From the NCBI GenBank assembly GCA_039033415.1, contig JBCCCR010000018.1, forward strand, positions 1 through 64,000: a DNA stretch of 64,000 nt. Direction: 5' to 3'. The notes under the pieces are model-generated. The model searched no databases and was not told the origin of the DNA. It saw only the letters and a list, made by a program, of their open reading frames with translations. Of the stretch, positions 45,505-54,695 are shown one piece after another; position 1 is the stretch's first letter, and the number at the start of each line of letters is the position of its first letter. The position numbers and the translations under genes are program-made. This DNA is from Pseudomonadota bacterium (lineage in GTDB: Bacteria > Pseudomonadota > Gammaproteobacteria > Xanthomonadales > SZUA-38).

Positions 45505-47088
45505 TTAGCTGCCCGCGATAGAGCGGCTGTGACGATGACCAAAGAGGCCAGCGTAGTTCGACAGTACGGAGTTACCTGAGGCGTCCGTCAGAGTACCGTT
45601 TTGAACCACGGTGATCTGGAAGCCGGTTACAGGCAGACCGTTGTAGATGTCGCCGTCGGTTGACGTGTAGGTGTGGAGCGGATCGGTCGTCAGACTGATC
45701 GTGGCCCAACCGTTTTCAAACGTGTCACCGGTGACCGTGTCGGTAGAGATGTTACGTGCGTTCGGAGAACCCAGGATCTCTGAAGGACCAGCGGTCAGAT
45801 CTTGACCGAAGGTAACCACCTGAGACTCGTAACACAGAACCGGAACCAGCGGGTTAGCCGGATCGAACGGCGAGAAGTTCACCTGACCAGGAGCCTGGCC
45901 GGGGTCACCCTCTTCACGATCGGTGAAGGCGATGCCAATCTCTTCACAAGCTGCGCCGTCGGCGATGTCGTCATCGTCAAAGGGAGCGGTGAACGGCGCG
46001 ATGGCCGGATCTTGGTCAACGTAGAAACGCTTGGTCGGGAAGGTGTTAACCCACTCGGTAGCACCGTTCAGCACGGAGTCAATCGCGTACTCGTTGTAGA
46101 TGTTGTCGTGCATGTAAACAGCACTAACAGCGTCTACGGGACCCGGGCTAGCAGCCAGCACGTCCCAAGAAGAGGTTACGATTCGGCCGTTATCGAAAAC
46201 GATAGACTGGACGGTCGTAGCGTCACCGGTGGTGCCTGAGGTGTCGGCCTGGTTAAGGGTCGGCAATTCAGAACCCGGGTCAGCGTGCAGCGTAGCGGGA
46301 CCACCGTTGGTGCCGGTGCCAGCCGTCGGATCGAAGAAAGCAGCGATCGCGTCAGCGTTGTAGCCCACCTGCGTGCCGTTCAGCACGTTGATGATAGATG
46401 CTGAACCGAACAGACCACCTTCCGGTGAACGAACGTCGGTGTCAGCTTCACGAGAACCGGTAGCGTTCCAGACGCCGCCGAAGATCCATGCGCTGACCAG
46501 CGCACCACAATCGTCGGGGATACCGTCGGGGCCGTGAATAGCAGCGGCTTCCAGACCGGTAACGTCGGTGTCGACGGTCTCGTCAACCACGCCCATCTCG
46601 ATCATCTCAAAGTGACCTTCACGGGTCCGCTCCGGAGAGTTGTCGACGCCGGTGAATTCGTCAAAACGGATGGTCTTGAAGTTTACAAACGGGATACCGC
46701 CAGCCAGCGTGCCGTCGTTCTGGGTGAAGAAAGACGGAACGGTGCAGGACTGGTCAGCCGTTGCAACCGCAGCCAGGCCGCTGTCATCACCATCAGGATC
46801 GGTAACAACACCGGTCCAGACGTCAAACGGAGACAGGTACAGGTTGAAGTCAAGCACTTCGCGAGAGTTCTTAGAATCTACGAAGCGAACCTTGACGGCC
46901 TTTACGGTGTCAGTGGTGTTAACGACAGAAAGCAGCGTGTCGTTGCCACCGTTGACGGTGTAGTACGGATAGATGAGAACTTCACCCAGTCCGTCGGGAT
47001 TCAGGTTAACTGCATTAGCGATACCGGCGAGACCGGCAACACCGCCGATTCCAGCCAGTACGGCATTGGTTAAGGTATTTCTCTTCAT
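45505..47088 (-). CDS. Exported conserved protein of unknown function, probably abundant
   Basis: A 527-residue protein from the ATG at 47088 (AGGAG ribosome site 8 bases away), with a signal peptide MKRNTLTNAVLAGIGGVAGLAGIANA. The mature start reads NPDGLGEVLIYPYYTVNGGND, then LLSVVNTTD and VRFVDSKNSREVLDFNLYLS, a pattern I have seen in uncharacterised exported proteins of gammaproteobacteria. It is Asp/Thr/Gly-rich and acidic, and ends GHRHSRSIAGS. No anchor or catalytic motif is visible. Good ribosome site and strong terminator suggest high expression. Possible surface-layer or T2SS substrate; that is inference. Confidence 0.8.
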   Translation of the reverse strand: MKRNTLTNAVLAGIGGVAGLAGIANAVNLNPDGLGEVLIYPYYTVNGGNDTLLSVVNTTDTVKAVKVRFVDSKNSREVLDFNLYLSPFDVWTGVVTDPDGDDSGLAAVATADQSCTVPSFFTQNDGTLAGGIPFVNFKTIRFDEFTGVDNSPERTREGHFEMIEMGVVDETVDTDVTGLEAAAIHGPDGIPDDCGALVSAWIFGGVWNATGSREADTDVRSPEGGLFGSASIINVLNGTQVGYNADAIAAFFDPTAGTGTNGGPATLHADPGSELPTLNQADTSGTTGDATTVQSIVFDNGRIVTSSWDVLAASPGPVDAVSAVYMHDNIYNEYAIDSVLNGATEWVNTFPTKRFYVDQDPAIAPFTAPFDDDDIADGAACEEIGIAFTDREEGDPGQAPGQVNFSPFDPANPLVPVLCYESQVVTFGQDLTAGPSEILGSPNARNISTDTVTGDTFENGWATISLTTDPLHTYTSTDGDIYNGLPVTGFQITVVQNGTLTDASGNSVLSNYAGLFGHRHSRSIAGS

Positions 47089-47278
47089 CACAACACTCCT
47101 AAAACAAAGTACAGGGCGACTTTGAATTCATTTCAGTGGCAAAACTTGCCAAAATTTTTGCTTACTATAGGCAAGAGCGACGTCATGGTACGACAAAGAA
47201 CTGGGTGACGCAATCCCCAGCTCAGGCGGAATTTGGGCGAAAAATCGGTCAAAAACTCCCCCCAAGATCGTGCAAAAC

Positions 47279-47674
47279 TTACTGCTTCGGAACGTAAAAC
47301 CACTGGTTGTTTTGCTTGATCCAGCTCTCGTGCACGATTCTAGTCGATTCGAAGGGCTTTGCACCAGGGACCCTCGGAATGACCCGATAATCGAGCTCGA
47401 CTCGCGCTGGACAGGTCTCCGCTTCGCAGGGGCCCGTGTCGCGCAGGCGGGCGCCGAGCCAGGGTATCGAGCGGCTGGACATCGCCTGCAGAAACCTGTC
47501 GAGGCTCGTGACGCTCCGATAGCCCGGCGAGTAGTACTCGTAGGCCGCTATGTAGTCGCCGGCAACCAACAGATCCCATTTGTTCTGGACGCGCTCGTCC
47601 AGCGTTTGTGGCGCGTCCGGCGCGGTGGCGCAGCCGGCGAGTGCCAGCAGCAGCACTACGGCGATCATTTTCAT
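47279..47674 (-). CDS. Small lipoprotein, function unknown
   Basis: A 131-residue protein from the ATG at 47674, with a signal peptide and LALAGC lipobox (Cys15). The mature part (LDERVQNKWDLLVAGDYIAAYEYYSPGYRS ... ETCPARVELDYRVIPR ... WIKQNNQWFYV) has the size and pattern of NTF2-like or DUF4878-type folds. A longer reading upstream would run through the palindrome array and is rejected. It is the first gene after the hairpins that follow gspD. Confidence 0.82.
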   Translation of the reverse strand: MKMIAVVLLLALAGCATAPDAPQTLDERVQNKWDLLVAGDYIAAYEYYSPGYRSVTSLDRFLQAMSSRSIPWLGARLRDTGPCEAETCPARVELDYRVIPRVPGAKPFESTRIVHESWIKQNNQWFYVPKQ

Positions 47675-47712
47675 GGCAGTTCCTTCGTTCTGTCGTGGGT
47701 TTTGGTAGCAGT

Positions 47713-47859
47713 TTGTTGAAACAGCCATCCATGGCTGTTTCAACAACGCCAAGTGAAAAATGCGATTTTCACTTGGCTCACATTTTCTATGGCTCGCAGC
47801 CATCGAAAATGCCGGCACATCCCTGTGCCGGTTGCAGCGCGCCGAAAAACGGCGTTTTT
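47713..47859. repeat. Array of five consecutive palindromes
   Basis: Five hairpins stand almost end to end: A 47713-47746 (perfect 16-bp stem, TTGTTGAAACAGCCAT, 2-base centre), B 47748-47777 (perfect 12-bp GCCAAGTGAAAA, 6-base loop), C 47781-47811 (CATTTTC-t-ATGGCT/AGCCAT-c-GAAAATG), D 47812-47831 (perfect 8-bp CCGGCACA, 4-base loop), E 47840-47854 (CGCCG-AAAAA-CGGCG) followed by T5 on the plus strand. AGCCAT/ATGGCT occurs in both A and C, so their arms can cross-pair. No protein is encoded. It lies between gspD and the lipoprotein gene. Confidence 0.85.
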
Positions 47860-47869
47860 CGACACACTG

Positions 47870-50113
47870 CTAATTATCGACGCCGCTGGCGACGTCAAAA
47901 CCTTGGATACCGCGCATCATCTTGCGGTACTCCTCGCTGACCTCGCGGGCTTCAGACATGTTGGCGACCACTGTGGGCTTGATCACCACCAGCAGCTCGT
48001 TACGCGTTTGTTCTCGGGTGGAGGTGCCGAACAGGCCGCCGACCACCGGCAGCTGGCTGAGCACCGGCAGGCCAGACTGGCCGCGCCGATCGCTATTCTG
48101 AATCAAGCCGCCAAGAACGATGGTCTCGCCGCTCTGGACCGCCACCTCGGTGTCCAGCCGCGTTTGGCTGACCGGCACGTTCCCGTTGGGATCCGCGGTG
48201 TTAGGCGCACCGGGCGAACTCACCTCCTGCCGGATTTCGAGAAAGACCAGCCCACCCGGATTGACGCGGGGCACCACATTCATCGTGACACCCGTGTCGC
48301 GGAACTGAACCCGCGTTGTCGCCAGGTCATTGCCGGCGCCGGTATTGAAGACCGGTGAGTTCACCGGGATCTGATCACCGACGTTGATGTTCGCCTCGCG
48401 GTTGTTCAGCACCAGCATCGACGGGGCCGCAATGGCCGTGACCGTCGTTTCGTTTTCCAGCAGCGACACCAGTGCACTCACGTCCACCCCGGTGATCTGG
48501 TAGGCAAAGCCCGATCCGCTCAGGCTGCCCGCCCGATCGGGGCTCGCGCTACCGCTGGAGTCGAAGATGCCCTTGGCGACCGTCCCACCGTCGCCGCCGT
48601 CGTCAAAATCGGACCCGACGCTGTTTTCGAAGAACCACTGCACACCGTAGGTCAGCGAGTCGTTGAGCTCAACGTCGTAGACCTTGACTTCGACCAGCAC
48701 CTGGAGCGGCTCGGTGTCCAGCCGCTTGATCGCGCCAAGGACCGCTTCGTACTGACCGGGCGTGGCGCGGATCAGCAGCGAGTTCTGTTCTTCGACCGCC
48801 GTGATCCGGATCTCCTCACCGTCGACGAGCGCTACCCCGCCATCGCGGGCACCGCCCGCGTTATTGCCCGGCGCCCGGTCAGCACCCCCGGACGCCTGCT
48901 GGCGCTCCCGGCGGGCGTCGTTGATCGAGGTGATTTCGCCGGTTTGAATACCCGGCGCGAAGGGGTCGGCCGTACCGCGGCGTCCCTGCGACGACGAGCC
49001 CGACCCGCTGCCGCCGAATACGTCATTCAGGGTATCGGACAGATCGGTCGCCTTCACGTTCTTGACCTTATACACATAGAGCCGCGTGCCGGCCCCTTCA
49101 GCGCCGCCCCGATCCAGGCGGTCGATCCACTCCGAGGCGGTTTCCAGGTATTTGACCTGCGGGGTGATCACCACAATCGCGTTGAGCCGCTCGATCGGCA
49201 GGAAGCGAAACATGCCGGCGAGCGGCGTTCCCGCGCCTTCGCCGAACACGCTCTCCAGCTCGGTGACTACCGTCGCCGCCTCAACCCGTTGAATCGCGTA
49301 GATACCCACCGACATCCCGGCCAGCCAGTCGACGTCAAAGATATCGATTGTGCGCTGGTAGTTCGCCAGCTCCTGCCGGGTTCCGGCCAGCACCAGCAGG
49401 CCGCGCGGATTATCGACCGCAACAAACGCCGCGTCGCGAGCGTAGGGCTGGAGGAGTTTCTGCATTTCCGCCGGTGCGATGTAGTCCAGCGGGAACACCC
49501 GCACCTCGTAGCCCCGCTGGCCGGCCGCCGATGCGGTGGTCGGAACCAGCTGTCCTTTGATCACGTTGGCCAGGGGCATAACGTTATAGCGGCCGTCAAA
49601 GTAGGCCAGCGCGGCATTGTTCCAGCTCAGCAGCATCTCCAGCACCGCCAACGCCTGCTCCTGGCGAATGGGCTTGGCGGTGGAAAACGTGACCGTGCCG
49701 CTCACCCCGGGGGCGATGACGTAGTTTTCCGACAGCAGATCACCCAGGATCGCTTTGACTACCTCCTGCAGCGGCTGGCCCTCGAAGTTGAACACCACCT
49801 CGCCGTCTTCCCCCGGATCGTCCGGGCGCCGGGCGGCCGCAGCCCGATCAAAGAATTCCCCGGTGCCCTCAAACAGCTGCACCTTTTCGGTCCCCGGGTC
49901 GACGGGCGTCTCGTCCGAGCCGCCTCCCAGCGCAATCTCAGCCGAGTCGCTGGCTCGCGCCTCCGCCTGCGGCCGGCCTGCGGCGTCACCCTGGCTGCCG
50001 TCGTCCACCAGCCCCGTCGTTCGCGAAGCACAGCCCGCCAGCAGCGTGATCGCGGCGAGCAGCGGCGTCAGAGGCGTGATTATTCTGGTTTTTATACTAA
50101 TCATCGTCTTCAT
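47870..50113 (-). CDS. gspD: Type II secretion system secretin GspD (XpsD-like lipoprotein)
   Basis: Outer membrane channel of the T2SS. The 747-residue precursor has a lipoprotein signal with LLAGC (Cys28). After an acidic spacer come the N0 domain (about 105-180), N1-N3 domains (about 200-475) and the secretin core (about 510-715; VPVSQTRLDTEVAVQSGETIVLGGLI is typical). N3 carries a Ser/Gly-rich insert. A lipidated secretin, as in Xanthomonas, may not need a GspS pilotin. It overlaps gspN by 17 bases and is last in the operon. Confidence 0.96.
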   Translation of the reverse strand: MKTMISIKTRIITPLTPLLAAITLLAGCASRTTGLVDDGSQGDAAGRPQAEARASDSAEIALGGGSDETPVDPGTEKVQLFEGTGEFFDRAAAARRPDDPGEDGEVVFNFEGQPLQEVVKAILGDLLSENYVIAPGVSGTVTFSTAKPIRQEQALAVLEMLLSWNNAALAYFDGRYNVMPLANVIKGQLVPTTASAAGQRGYEVRVFPLDYIAPAEMQKLLQPYARDAAFVAVDNPRGLLVLAGTRQELANYQRTIDIFDVDWLAGMSVGIYAIQRVEAATVVTELESVFGEGAGTPLAGMFRFLPIERLNAIVVITPQVKYLETASEWIDRLDRGGAEGAGTRLYVYKVKNVKATDLSDTLNDVFGGSGSGSSSQGRRGTADPFAPGIQTGEITSINDARRERQQASGGADRAPGNNAGGARDGGVALVDGEEIRITAVEEQNSLLIRATPGQYEAVLGAIKRLDTEPLQVLVEVKVYDVELNDSLTYGVQWFFENSVGSDFDDGGDGGTVAKGIFDSSGSASPDRAGSLSGSGFAYQITGVDVSALVSLLENETTVTAIAAPSMLVLNNREANINVGDQIPVNSPVFNTGAGNDLATTRVQFRDTGVTMNVVPRVNPGGLVFLEIRQEVSSPGAPNTADPNGNVPVSQTRLDTEVAVQSGETIVLGGLIQNSDRRGQSGLPVLSQLPVVGGLFGTSTREQTRNELLVVIKPTVVANMSEAREVSEEYRKMMRGIQGFDVASGVDN

Positions 50114-50861
50114 CCGATTCTGCCTCCATTCCTGCCTCAGCCCGTCTCCGTTCGGCTTCTTCCCTGAGCTGCGCCCGCCGCTCGGCCACCCGACGGCGTA
50201 TCTCTTCGGCCCGTGCCGCCCGATCTGAGTCGGAGTCAGCCTGGGAGCGGTTGGTCGCCGACGCTGCGCCCTCTTCCGTCTTGGGTTTGTTCGGCGTGAC
50301 CACGTTGCGCCGCGGCGGCGGCGGCGCGCCGCCCTTCAGCGCCTGCGTGAAGGTCTCCAGCTTGACCTCCGCTGTCCCCTGACTGCCGCCGCTGAACACC
50401 AGCCGCCGTGGCTCGATGCCGGTCAGGGTCCAGCTCGACTGGTCCCCGTCGAGCGCCATCCCGACCTTCATCCGCAGCATCTCTTTGGTCACGTTGTTGG
50501 TCACCATGGCGAGCTGGGTCTCGGGCGTGATGATAATGCCGGTCACGGCCACGTTCAGCTCGACCTTTGGCTCCTCGACAACCTGAGTCTCATCGTCTGG
50601 GCCACCGGCTTCCTCCGTACTCACCATCGGCCGGCGGTCTTCGTTGAACAGCGGGCGATTGATGACCTCCGCGTAGGTGTCAAACGCCGGCAGCTGAAAC
50701 TCGCCTTTGCCGTCGTCGGGACCCGCGGCAACCCCCGCCGCGCTCATGGCCGGCGCCGGGCGAATCCCCTGCCCCACGCCCAGCACCACGCTGACGATAG
50801 CCGCGGCCAGCAGCGTACAGCCGCCGAGCAGCGCGAGGAATATGGCTTTGTCCGGTTTCAT
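50097..50861 (-). CDS. gspN: T2SS inner membrane protein XpsN-like (GspC analogue)
   Basis: A 254-residue bitopic protein with one transmembrane helix (about 8-30), then a periplasmic homology region like GspC (AEVINRPLFNEDRRP ... VTGIIITPETQLAMVTNN) that would touch the secretin N0 domain. The C-terminus is a highly charged Arg/Glu tail of about 60 residues. In Xanthomonas the protein at this place, XpsN, takes the role of GspC; no separate gspC is in the operon. It starts seven bases after gspM. Confidence 0.88.
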   Translation of the reverse strand: MKPDKAIFLALLGGCTLLAAAIVSVVLGVGQGIRPAPAMSAAGVAAGPDDGKGEFQLPAFDTYAEVINRPLFNEDRRPMVSTEEAGGPDDETQVVEEPKVELNVAVTGIIITPETQLAMVTNNVTKEMLRMKVGMALDGDQSSWTLTGIEPRRLVFSGGSQGTAEVKLETFTQALKGGAPPPPRRNVVTPNKPKTEEGAASATNRSQADSDSDRAARAEEIRRRVAERRAQLREEAERRRAEAGMEAESDEDDD

Positions 50862-50868
50862 GGTCGTG

Positions 50869-51465
50869 TCAGGGTGCTGTTCTCAGGTACCCGGAAAGGT
50901 CGAAGCGCACGTCCAAAATCTGCTGCTGAACGGTTTCTCGTCCCTGTCGGCGGCGCGTAATCTGGCGGTAAACGCTCACGTTGTCCAGAAAAACATACGG
51001 CGTGCCGTTTTCCAGGTGGTAGAAGATGTTGCTGAGATCTTCCACCTCGCAGCGCAGCCGGACCTTGTTGGTGACGCGCTCAAACCGCTCCTTGTCCCGC
51101 ACGCGCATGTTTTGGTTGGAGATCACCTGGCAGTCTTTTTCGCTCGCGTGGGTGCGGATCATCTCCTTGAGCCGGTTGGTCAGCTCCGCTGAACCCAGGG
51201 AGGTATTTTTCTGCTGCAGAAAAAAATCTGCCTCGTTCTGGAGCTCGCGAACCTCGGTCAGTTCCCGCTCCAGCGCCGGTCCCTGGTCCAGCAGGCCCTG
51301 GAAGCGCGCCTGCGAGCTCTGAAGCTGCTCGATCTGCGTGTTGAGCTCACCCTGGCGATCGAAGTACCAGCGAAAACCGACCCAGTAGACGAGGATCAGC
51401 GCCACGACGAGGAGCATCCACGCCAGCGGCTTTTGGCGATTCTCATCCGGCAGTAGCTGCGCCAT
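50869..51465 (-). CDS. gspM: T2SS protein GspM (XpsM-like)
   Basis: A 198-residue bitopic inner membrane protein: N-terminal membrane helix (about 16-34), periplasmic coiled coil (QGELNTQIEQLQSSQARFQG) and a C-terminal ferredoxin-like domain. It partners GspL to position GspE. The ATG at 51465, with AGGA just upstream, overlaps gspL by 23 bases. An earlier TTG is in frame but is poorer. Confidence 0.88.
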   Translation of the reverse strand: MAQLLPDENRQKPLAWMLLVVALILVYWVGFRWYFDRQGELNTQIEQLQSSQARFQGLLDQGPALERELTEVRELQNEADFFLQQKNTSLGSAELTNRLKEMIRTHASEKDCQVISNQNMRVRDKERFERVTNKVRLRCEVEDLSNIFYHLENGTPYVFLDNVSVYRQITRRRQGRETVQQQILDVRFDLSGYLRTAP

Positions 51466-52594
51466 TTTCCTGTCCGTTGCAGTCCACAAATACTTCGATG
51501 GTGAAGCGTTCCTTACCGGTCTTGGCGTCCGGCGTGAACGCCCCTTTGGGCGCTGGGTCTTTCAGACACGGCGCTTCGCCCAGCAGGCTGATCAACGCTG
51601 AGGCCTCGGTGGCCTGGCCCGTGAGCTGGACCTTGCCCTGTGTTACCTGCATGCGCTGAATCCACACGTCATCCGGCATGGCTCGCGTCACCGACTGGAG
51701 CACGTTCATCACCACTGGATTGCCGGCCTTGCGCTCGCTGAGAAACGAGGCGGCCTCGCGAGCCTCCGACAGCTCCGAACGCAGCTCCGCCACCTGCTGC
51801 GCGGCGACCCGCGCGTCGTTGGTTCGAACCTGAAACGCCTCGATCGCCTGCTGCTTGGCCGCCAGCGACTGCCACATCAGTCCATAGAGGAGCAGCAGGC
51901 ACAGGGCTGCCAGGCCCAGGTTGATGTGCAGCTGCCGGCGATTGACGCTGGCCCGCAGGGAACCGTCCAGCAGATTGACGCCCATCAGCGCCAGCACACC
52001 ACCCTCGCGCTGCCGGCCAACGTCCACGCCGTGAAGCGCAATGCCTCGCTCCGAGAGCCCCTTATGGATACGCTCCAGCAGCGGCTTAGGCACCGCCACA
52101 AGCTCGACCCGCAGAAGCGCACCCTGGCGCTCCACGATGCGATAGTCAAAACACACCTGATCGGCGGTGAACGGCGTGTTCTTGTCCATTTCATAGGTGA
52201 GGACCTGGCGCAGGTTCTCCTCGGCGGCCGCAGGCACGTTGATGCGGTGAATCAGCACCTCCGACTCTTCGACCAGGAAAAAGGTTTGGGGCGTCTCACC
52301 ATCGAAGCGGGCCAGCGCCGCCTGCACCGTCTGCCGCGCCGCGTCGTTGTCGTCTTCCAGACGGAAGGTCCCCAGCGCTTTGGATTCTTCGTCGCCGCCG
52401 GCATCGCCGTCCCGCCACAGCAGCACTTCACCGCCGGCCATCCTGGCCAGCAGCCGGGTGGAGCCGCCGGCAAACAGCTCGCGCAGCCGGGGAGGCAGGC
52501 TGTCGATCAGCTGCACCTTCCACCAGGTCAGGAAACCGACGAGCTGTCGGTACCAGGGCTGAGCGCGGAGGTTTTGAAGTAATTTTCCAAACAT
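51443..52594 (-). CDS. gspL: T2SS protein GspL (XpsL-like)
   Basis: A 383-residue protein with a cytoplasmic actin-like (PilM-type) part, one transmembrane helix (about 225-245, LGLAALCLLLLYGLMWQSLA) and a periplasmic ferredoxin-like part. It recruits the ATPase GspE to the membrane. The ATG at 52594 begins MFGKLLQNLRAQPW; an earlier TTG 15 codons upstream is less likely. There is no clear ribosome site, and 63 bases separate it from gspK. Confidence 0.88.
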   Translation of the reverse strand: MFGKLLQNLRAQPWYRQLVGFLTWWKVQLIDSLPPRLRELFAGGSTRLLARMAGGEVLLWRDGDAGGDEESKALGTFRLEDDNDAARQTVQAALARFDGETPQTFFLVEESEVLIHRINVPAAAEENLRQVLTYEMDKNTPFTADQVCFDYRIVERQGALLRVELVAVPKPLLERIHKGLSERGIALHGVDVGRQREGGVLALMGVNLLDGSLRASVNRRQLHINLGLAALCLLLLYGLMWQSLAAKQQAIEAFQVRTNDARVAAQQVAELRSELSEAREAASFLSERKAGNPVVMNVLQSVTRAMPDDVWIQRMQVTQGKVQLTGQATEASALISLLGEAPCLKDPAPKGAFTPDAKTGKERFTIEVFVDCNGQENGAATAG

Positions 52595-52657
52595 TCTGCT
52601 AGTGGGTTTCGTTGTTGTTTGCTGGCGCCCTGTGGGCAATCGTCCCGCACTTGGTCA

Positions 52658-53530
52658 TCAGGAGTCCTTCCAGCGAACGATCCGGAACGGCCGCCCCTGA
52701 ATGGCTCCGCCGGGTCTGATAGTGGCCTCGAGCTCCGCCCAGGCATCGTTTTCCAGGGTGGCTTTTACCCGAATGCTATAGGTATAGCTACCGGCGCGAG
52801 CCACCGCTTCCGTGCCGTCGGGCAGTATGGGCAGTGGGACCCCGAAATCTTCGATCTGTTCCCGCTGTTCGATAAACTCGGTCGCCAGTTCTTCGGTCAT
52901 CCCGTCGATGGTCATCAGGACCTCTTGCGGCGCAAACGCCGGGTCGGGTCGGGCGCGGCCGGTAAAGACGGTGATCGCAGGTTCCAGCAGCGTATAGAGC
53001 TCGTAGTTGAACCCCATAACCTGCTGCAGCTCGGTGACCGAAGAAAAGGGGCCGTCTTTGGCGCCGTAAGGATAGTCAGCCGCCTCGTAGTCGTCGTCCT
53101 CCGCCCCGTTGAGGCGGACGAGGTCGTCCGGATCGCGCCAGTCCAGCACCGCGTCCACCAGCAAGGGGCTCTCCTCCGGACTGACTCCCGCTGACTCAAA
53201 CAGCGAGGTCAGCAGCAGCTCGTCAGCGACATTCAGATCGATCTTGCCGGTTTCATCGGTGACCGCAATCTCGACGGTGGCCCCCTCAAATTCCACCGTG
53301 TAGGTGCGCCCATCGGCAAACCAGCGTGACTCCAGATCCGGATTGCGCAGCTCAAACACCGCGCGGTGCAGACCGGCCTCAGCGGCGTACCAGGCTCGCG
53401 TGGTATCAAACAGATGGCGCGCCTGAAGATTTTCGGTCCGGGCCACAATCGCAAAGCTGCCGATCAAGATGGTGAGCAGCAGGCTCAGCCACATCACGAT
53501 GACCAGCGCTAAGCCGCGTTGACGAATCAC
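52658..53530 (-). CDS. gspK: T2SS minor pseudopilin GspK
   Basis: Largest minor pseudopilin, at the tip of the pseudopilus. It has 290 residues from a GTG at 53530 (overlapping gspJ as GTGA). The class III leader is MIRQRG followed by ALVIVMWLSLLLTILIGSFAI; unlike the other pseudopilins it lacks Glu at +5, as GspK does. The large alpha domain (about 90-230) follows. Confidence 0.94.
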   Translation of the reverse strand: MIRQRGLALVIVMWLSLLLTILIGSFAIVARTENLQARHLFDTTRAWYAAEAGLHRAVFELRNPDLESRWFADGRTYTVEFEGATVEIAVTDETGKIDLNVADELLLTSLFESAGVSPEESPLLVDAVLDWRDPDDLVRLNGAEDDDYEAADYPYGAKDGPFSSVTELQQVMGFNYELYTLLEPAITVFTGRARPDPAFAPQEVLMTIDGMTEELATEFIEQREQIEDFGVPLPILPDGTEAVARAGSYTYSIRVKATLENDAWAELEATIRPGGAIQGRPFRIVRWKDS

Positions 53531-54282
53531 AGGTCCGTCGTCCTGCGGATGGGTCGATCAGGGTCTTGCACCCGGTTTGGCTGGTTGGGGATCACGTTGC
53601 CCCGATTGCTGCGCACCGCGGTGCCGTCCAGCAGCGGCGCGATCTCCATGGTCGGCCAGACCAGCCGGCTGCCGTTGGTCATCTCGAAGTCGAGACGCAC
53701 GAGCAGCGGCGTGGACGAACCGTCCTCCCACTCGTCAAGCCACTCGGTGGGTTCACCCTCATCATCGACCGTCAGGTATTCAAAGCGACCGCGATCGATA
53801 CCTTCGAGCAGCACCGTCGGCGGGGTTTCGCCGTCTTCGAGCGCGTCGCCATCCTCAAAACTGCCCAGCAGGCGAAAGGCGAACAGCAGCTCCAGTCCCT
53901 CGGGCCCCCGGCGCAGCGCCAGGACCTGCTCATGCGGCCCGCCGCGGCTCAGATAGCCGGGCATGGGTGCGACAAACCGCATGGTGTCATCGCTGCCTTC
54001 AAACAGCACCACACCCAGCGTGTCCTCGTCATCCTCTTCACTCTCAAGCGCCAGCGGCAGCATGCGGCCCACCTGATTGCGCACAAACTGCTGCACAATC
54101 CGCAGCCGGTTCGTGCGGTCGACCAGGTCTTCTCCACTGCTGACGGCGCGGGTACCCGCCCGCAGCCCCTGATAGGCCAAGGTCATCACCATCGCCATCA
54201 GCGTGATCGCCATGAGCAGCTCGATCAGCGTAAAGCCCGACTGCCCGGCGGCGGGCGGACGCCGAAGCGTACGAGTTCTCAT
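53527..54282 (-). CDS. gspJ: T2SS minor pseudopilin GspJ
   Basis: A 251-residue minor pseudopilin. The prepilin cleavage site is GQSG|FTLIELLMAITLMAMVM with Glu at +5. The soluble domain is acidic (EDDEDT, EDGDALEDGE). It forms the tip complex with GspI and GspK. The gene overlaps gspI and gspK by four bases. Confidence 0.94.
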   Translation of the reverse strand: MRTRTLRRPPAAGQSGFTLIELLMAITLMAMVMTLAYQGLRAGTRAVSSGEDLVDRTNRLRIVQQFVRNQVGRMLPLALESEEDDEDTLGVVLFEGSDDTMRFVAPMPGYLSRGGPHEQVLALRRGPEGLELLFAFRLLGSFEDGDALEDGETPPTVLLEGIDRGRFEYLTVDDEGEPTEWLDEWEDGSSTPLLVRLDFEMTNGSRLVWPTMEIAPLLDGTAVRSNRGNVIPNQPNRVQDPDRPIRRTTDL

Positions 54283-54695
54283 CGGCCTCGCACCGGCGTC
54301 GCCGAGCGAAGGGTCTTAAACACGGCACGGCGCTCGTCGTTCTCACCCCAGATGACCGTCAGCTCCACGTAGTAGAGATCAACCGGTGACTCTTCCAGCG
54401 ACGCCGACAGCTCGTCGAGCACCTGGTAGGGCTGAATCTCCAGCGTCCAGCTGAAGTTGTCGTCAAACTCACCATCCCAAAAGCCCTCTTCAATTGCCGG
54501 ATCGATACCCACCGAGTCCATGCGGGTCTGCGCCCACAGGGCGGCCTGTGAGTAGTCGGCGGATCGAGTCACGTTGCGCATCGACGCGGACATGATCTGC
54601 AGGGTCGTGGTAAACAGCAGCGCAAACACCACAAACGCCGCCAAGACTTCGAGCAGCGTAAAACCGCGCTGCCGCCCCGCCGGAAAGGTCGCCAT
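54279..54695 (-). CDS. gspI: T2SS minor pseudopilin GspI
   Basis: A 138-residue minor pseudopilin with cleavage site QRG|FTLLEVLAAFVVFALLF (Glu at +5) and a small C-terminal domain. It is thought to nucleate the pseudopilus tip. It overlaps gspH by one base and gspJ by four. Confidence 0.94.
   Translation of the reverse strand: MATFPAGRQRGFTLLEVLAAFVVFALLFTTTLQIMSASMRNVTRSADYSQAALWAQTRMDSVGIDPAIEEGFWDGEFDDNFSWTLEIQPYQVLDELSASLEESPVDLYYVELTVIWGENDERRAVFKTLRSATPVRGR

Noticed and set aside
47137-47151. sigma54-like promoter TGGCAAGTTTTGCCA before the gene at 45505
   Set aside because: The GG-GC spacing is two bases too short for sigma54. It is only a short inverted repeat (TGGCAA-AAC-TTGCCA) of unknown role.
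47675-47818. 48-residue N-terminal extension of the small lipoprotein
   Set aside because: It would translate the palindrome array and displace the lipoprotein signal; the ATG at 47674 is right.
47713-47859. CRISPR array
   Set aside because: The palindromes differ in sequence and length; there are no direct repeats with regular spacers and no cas genes.
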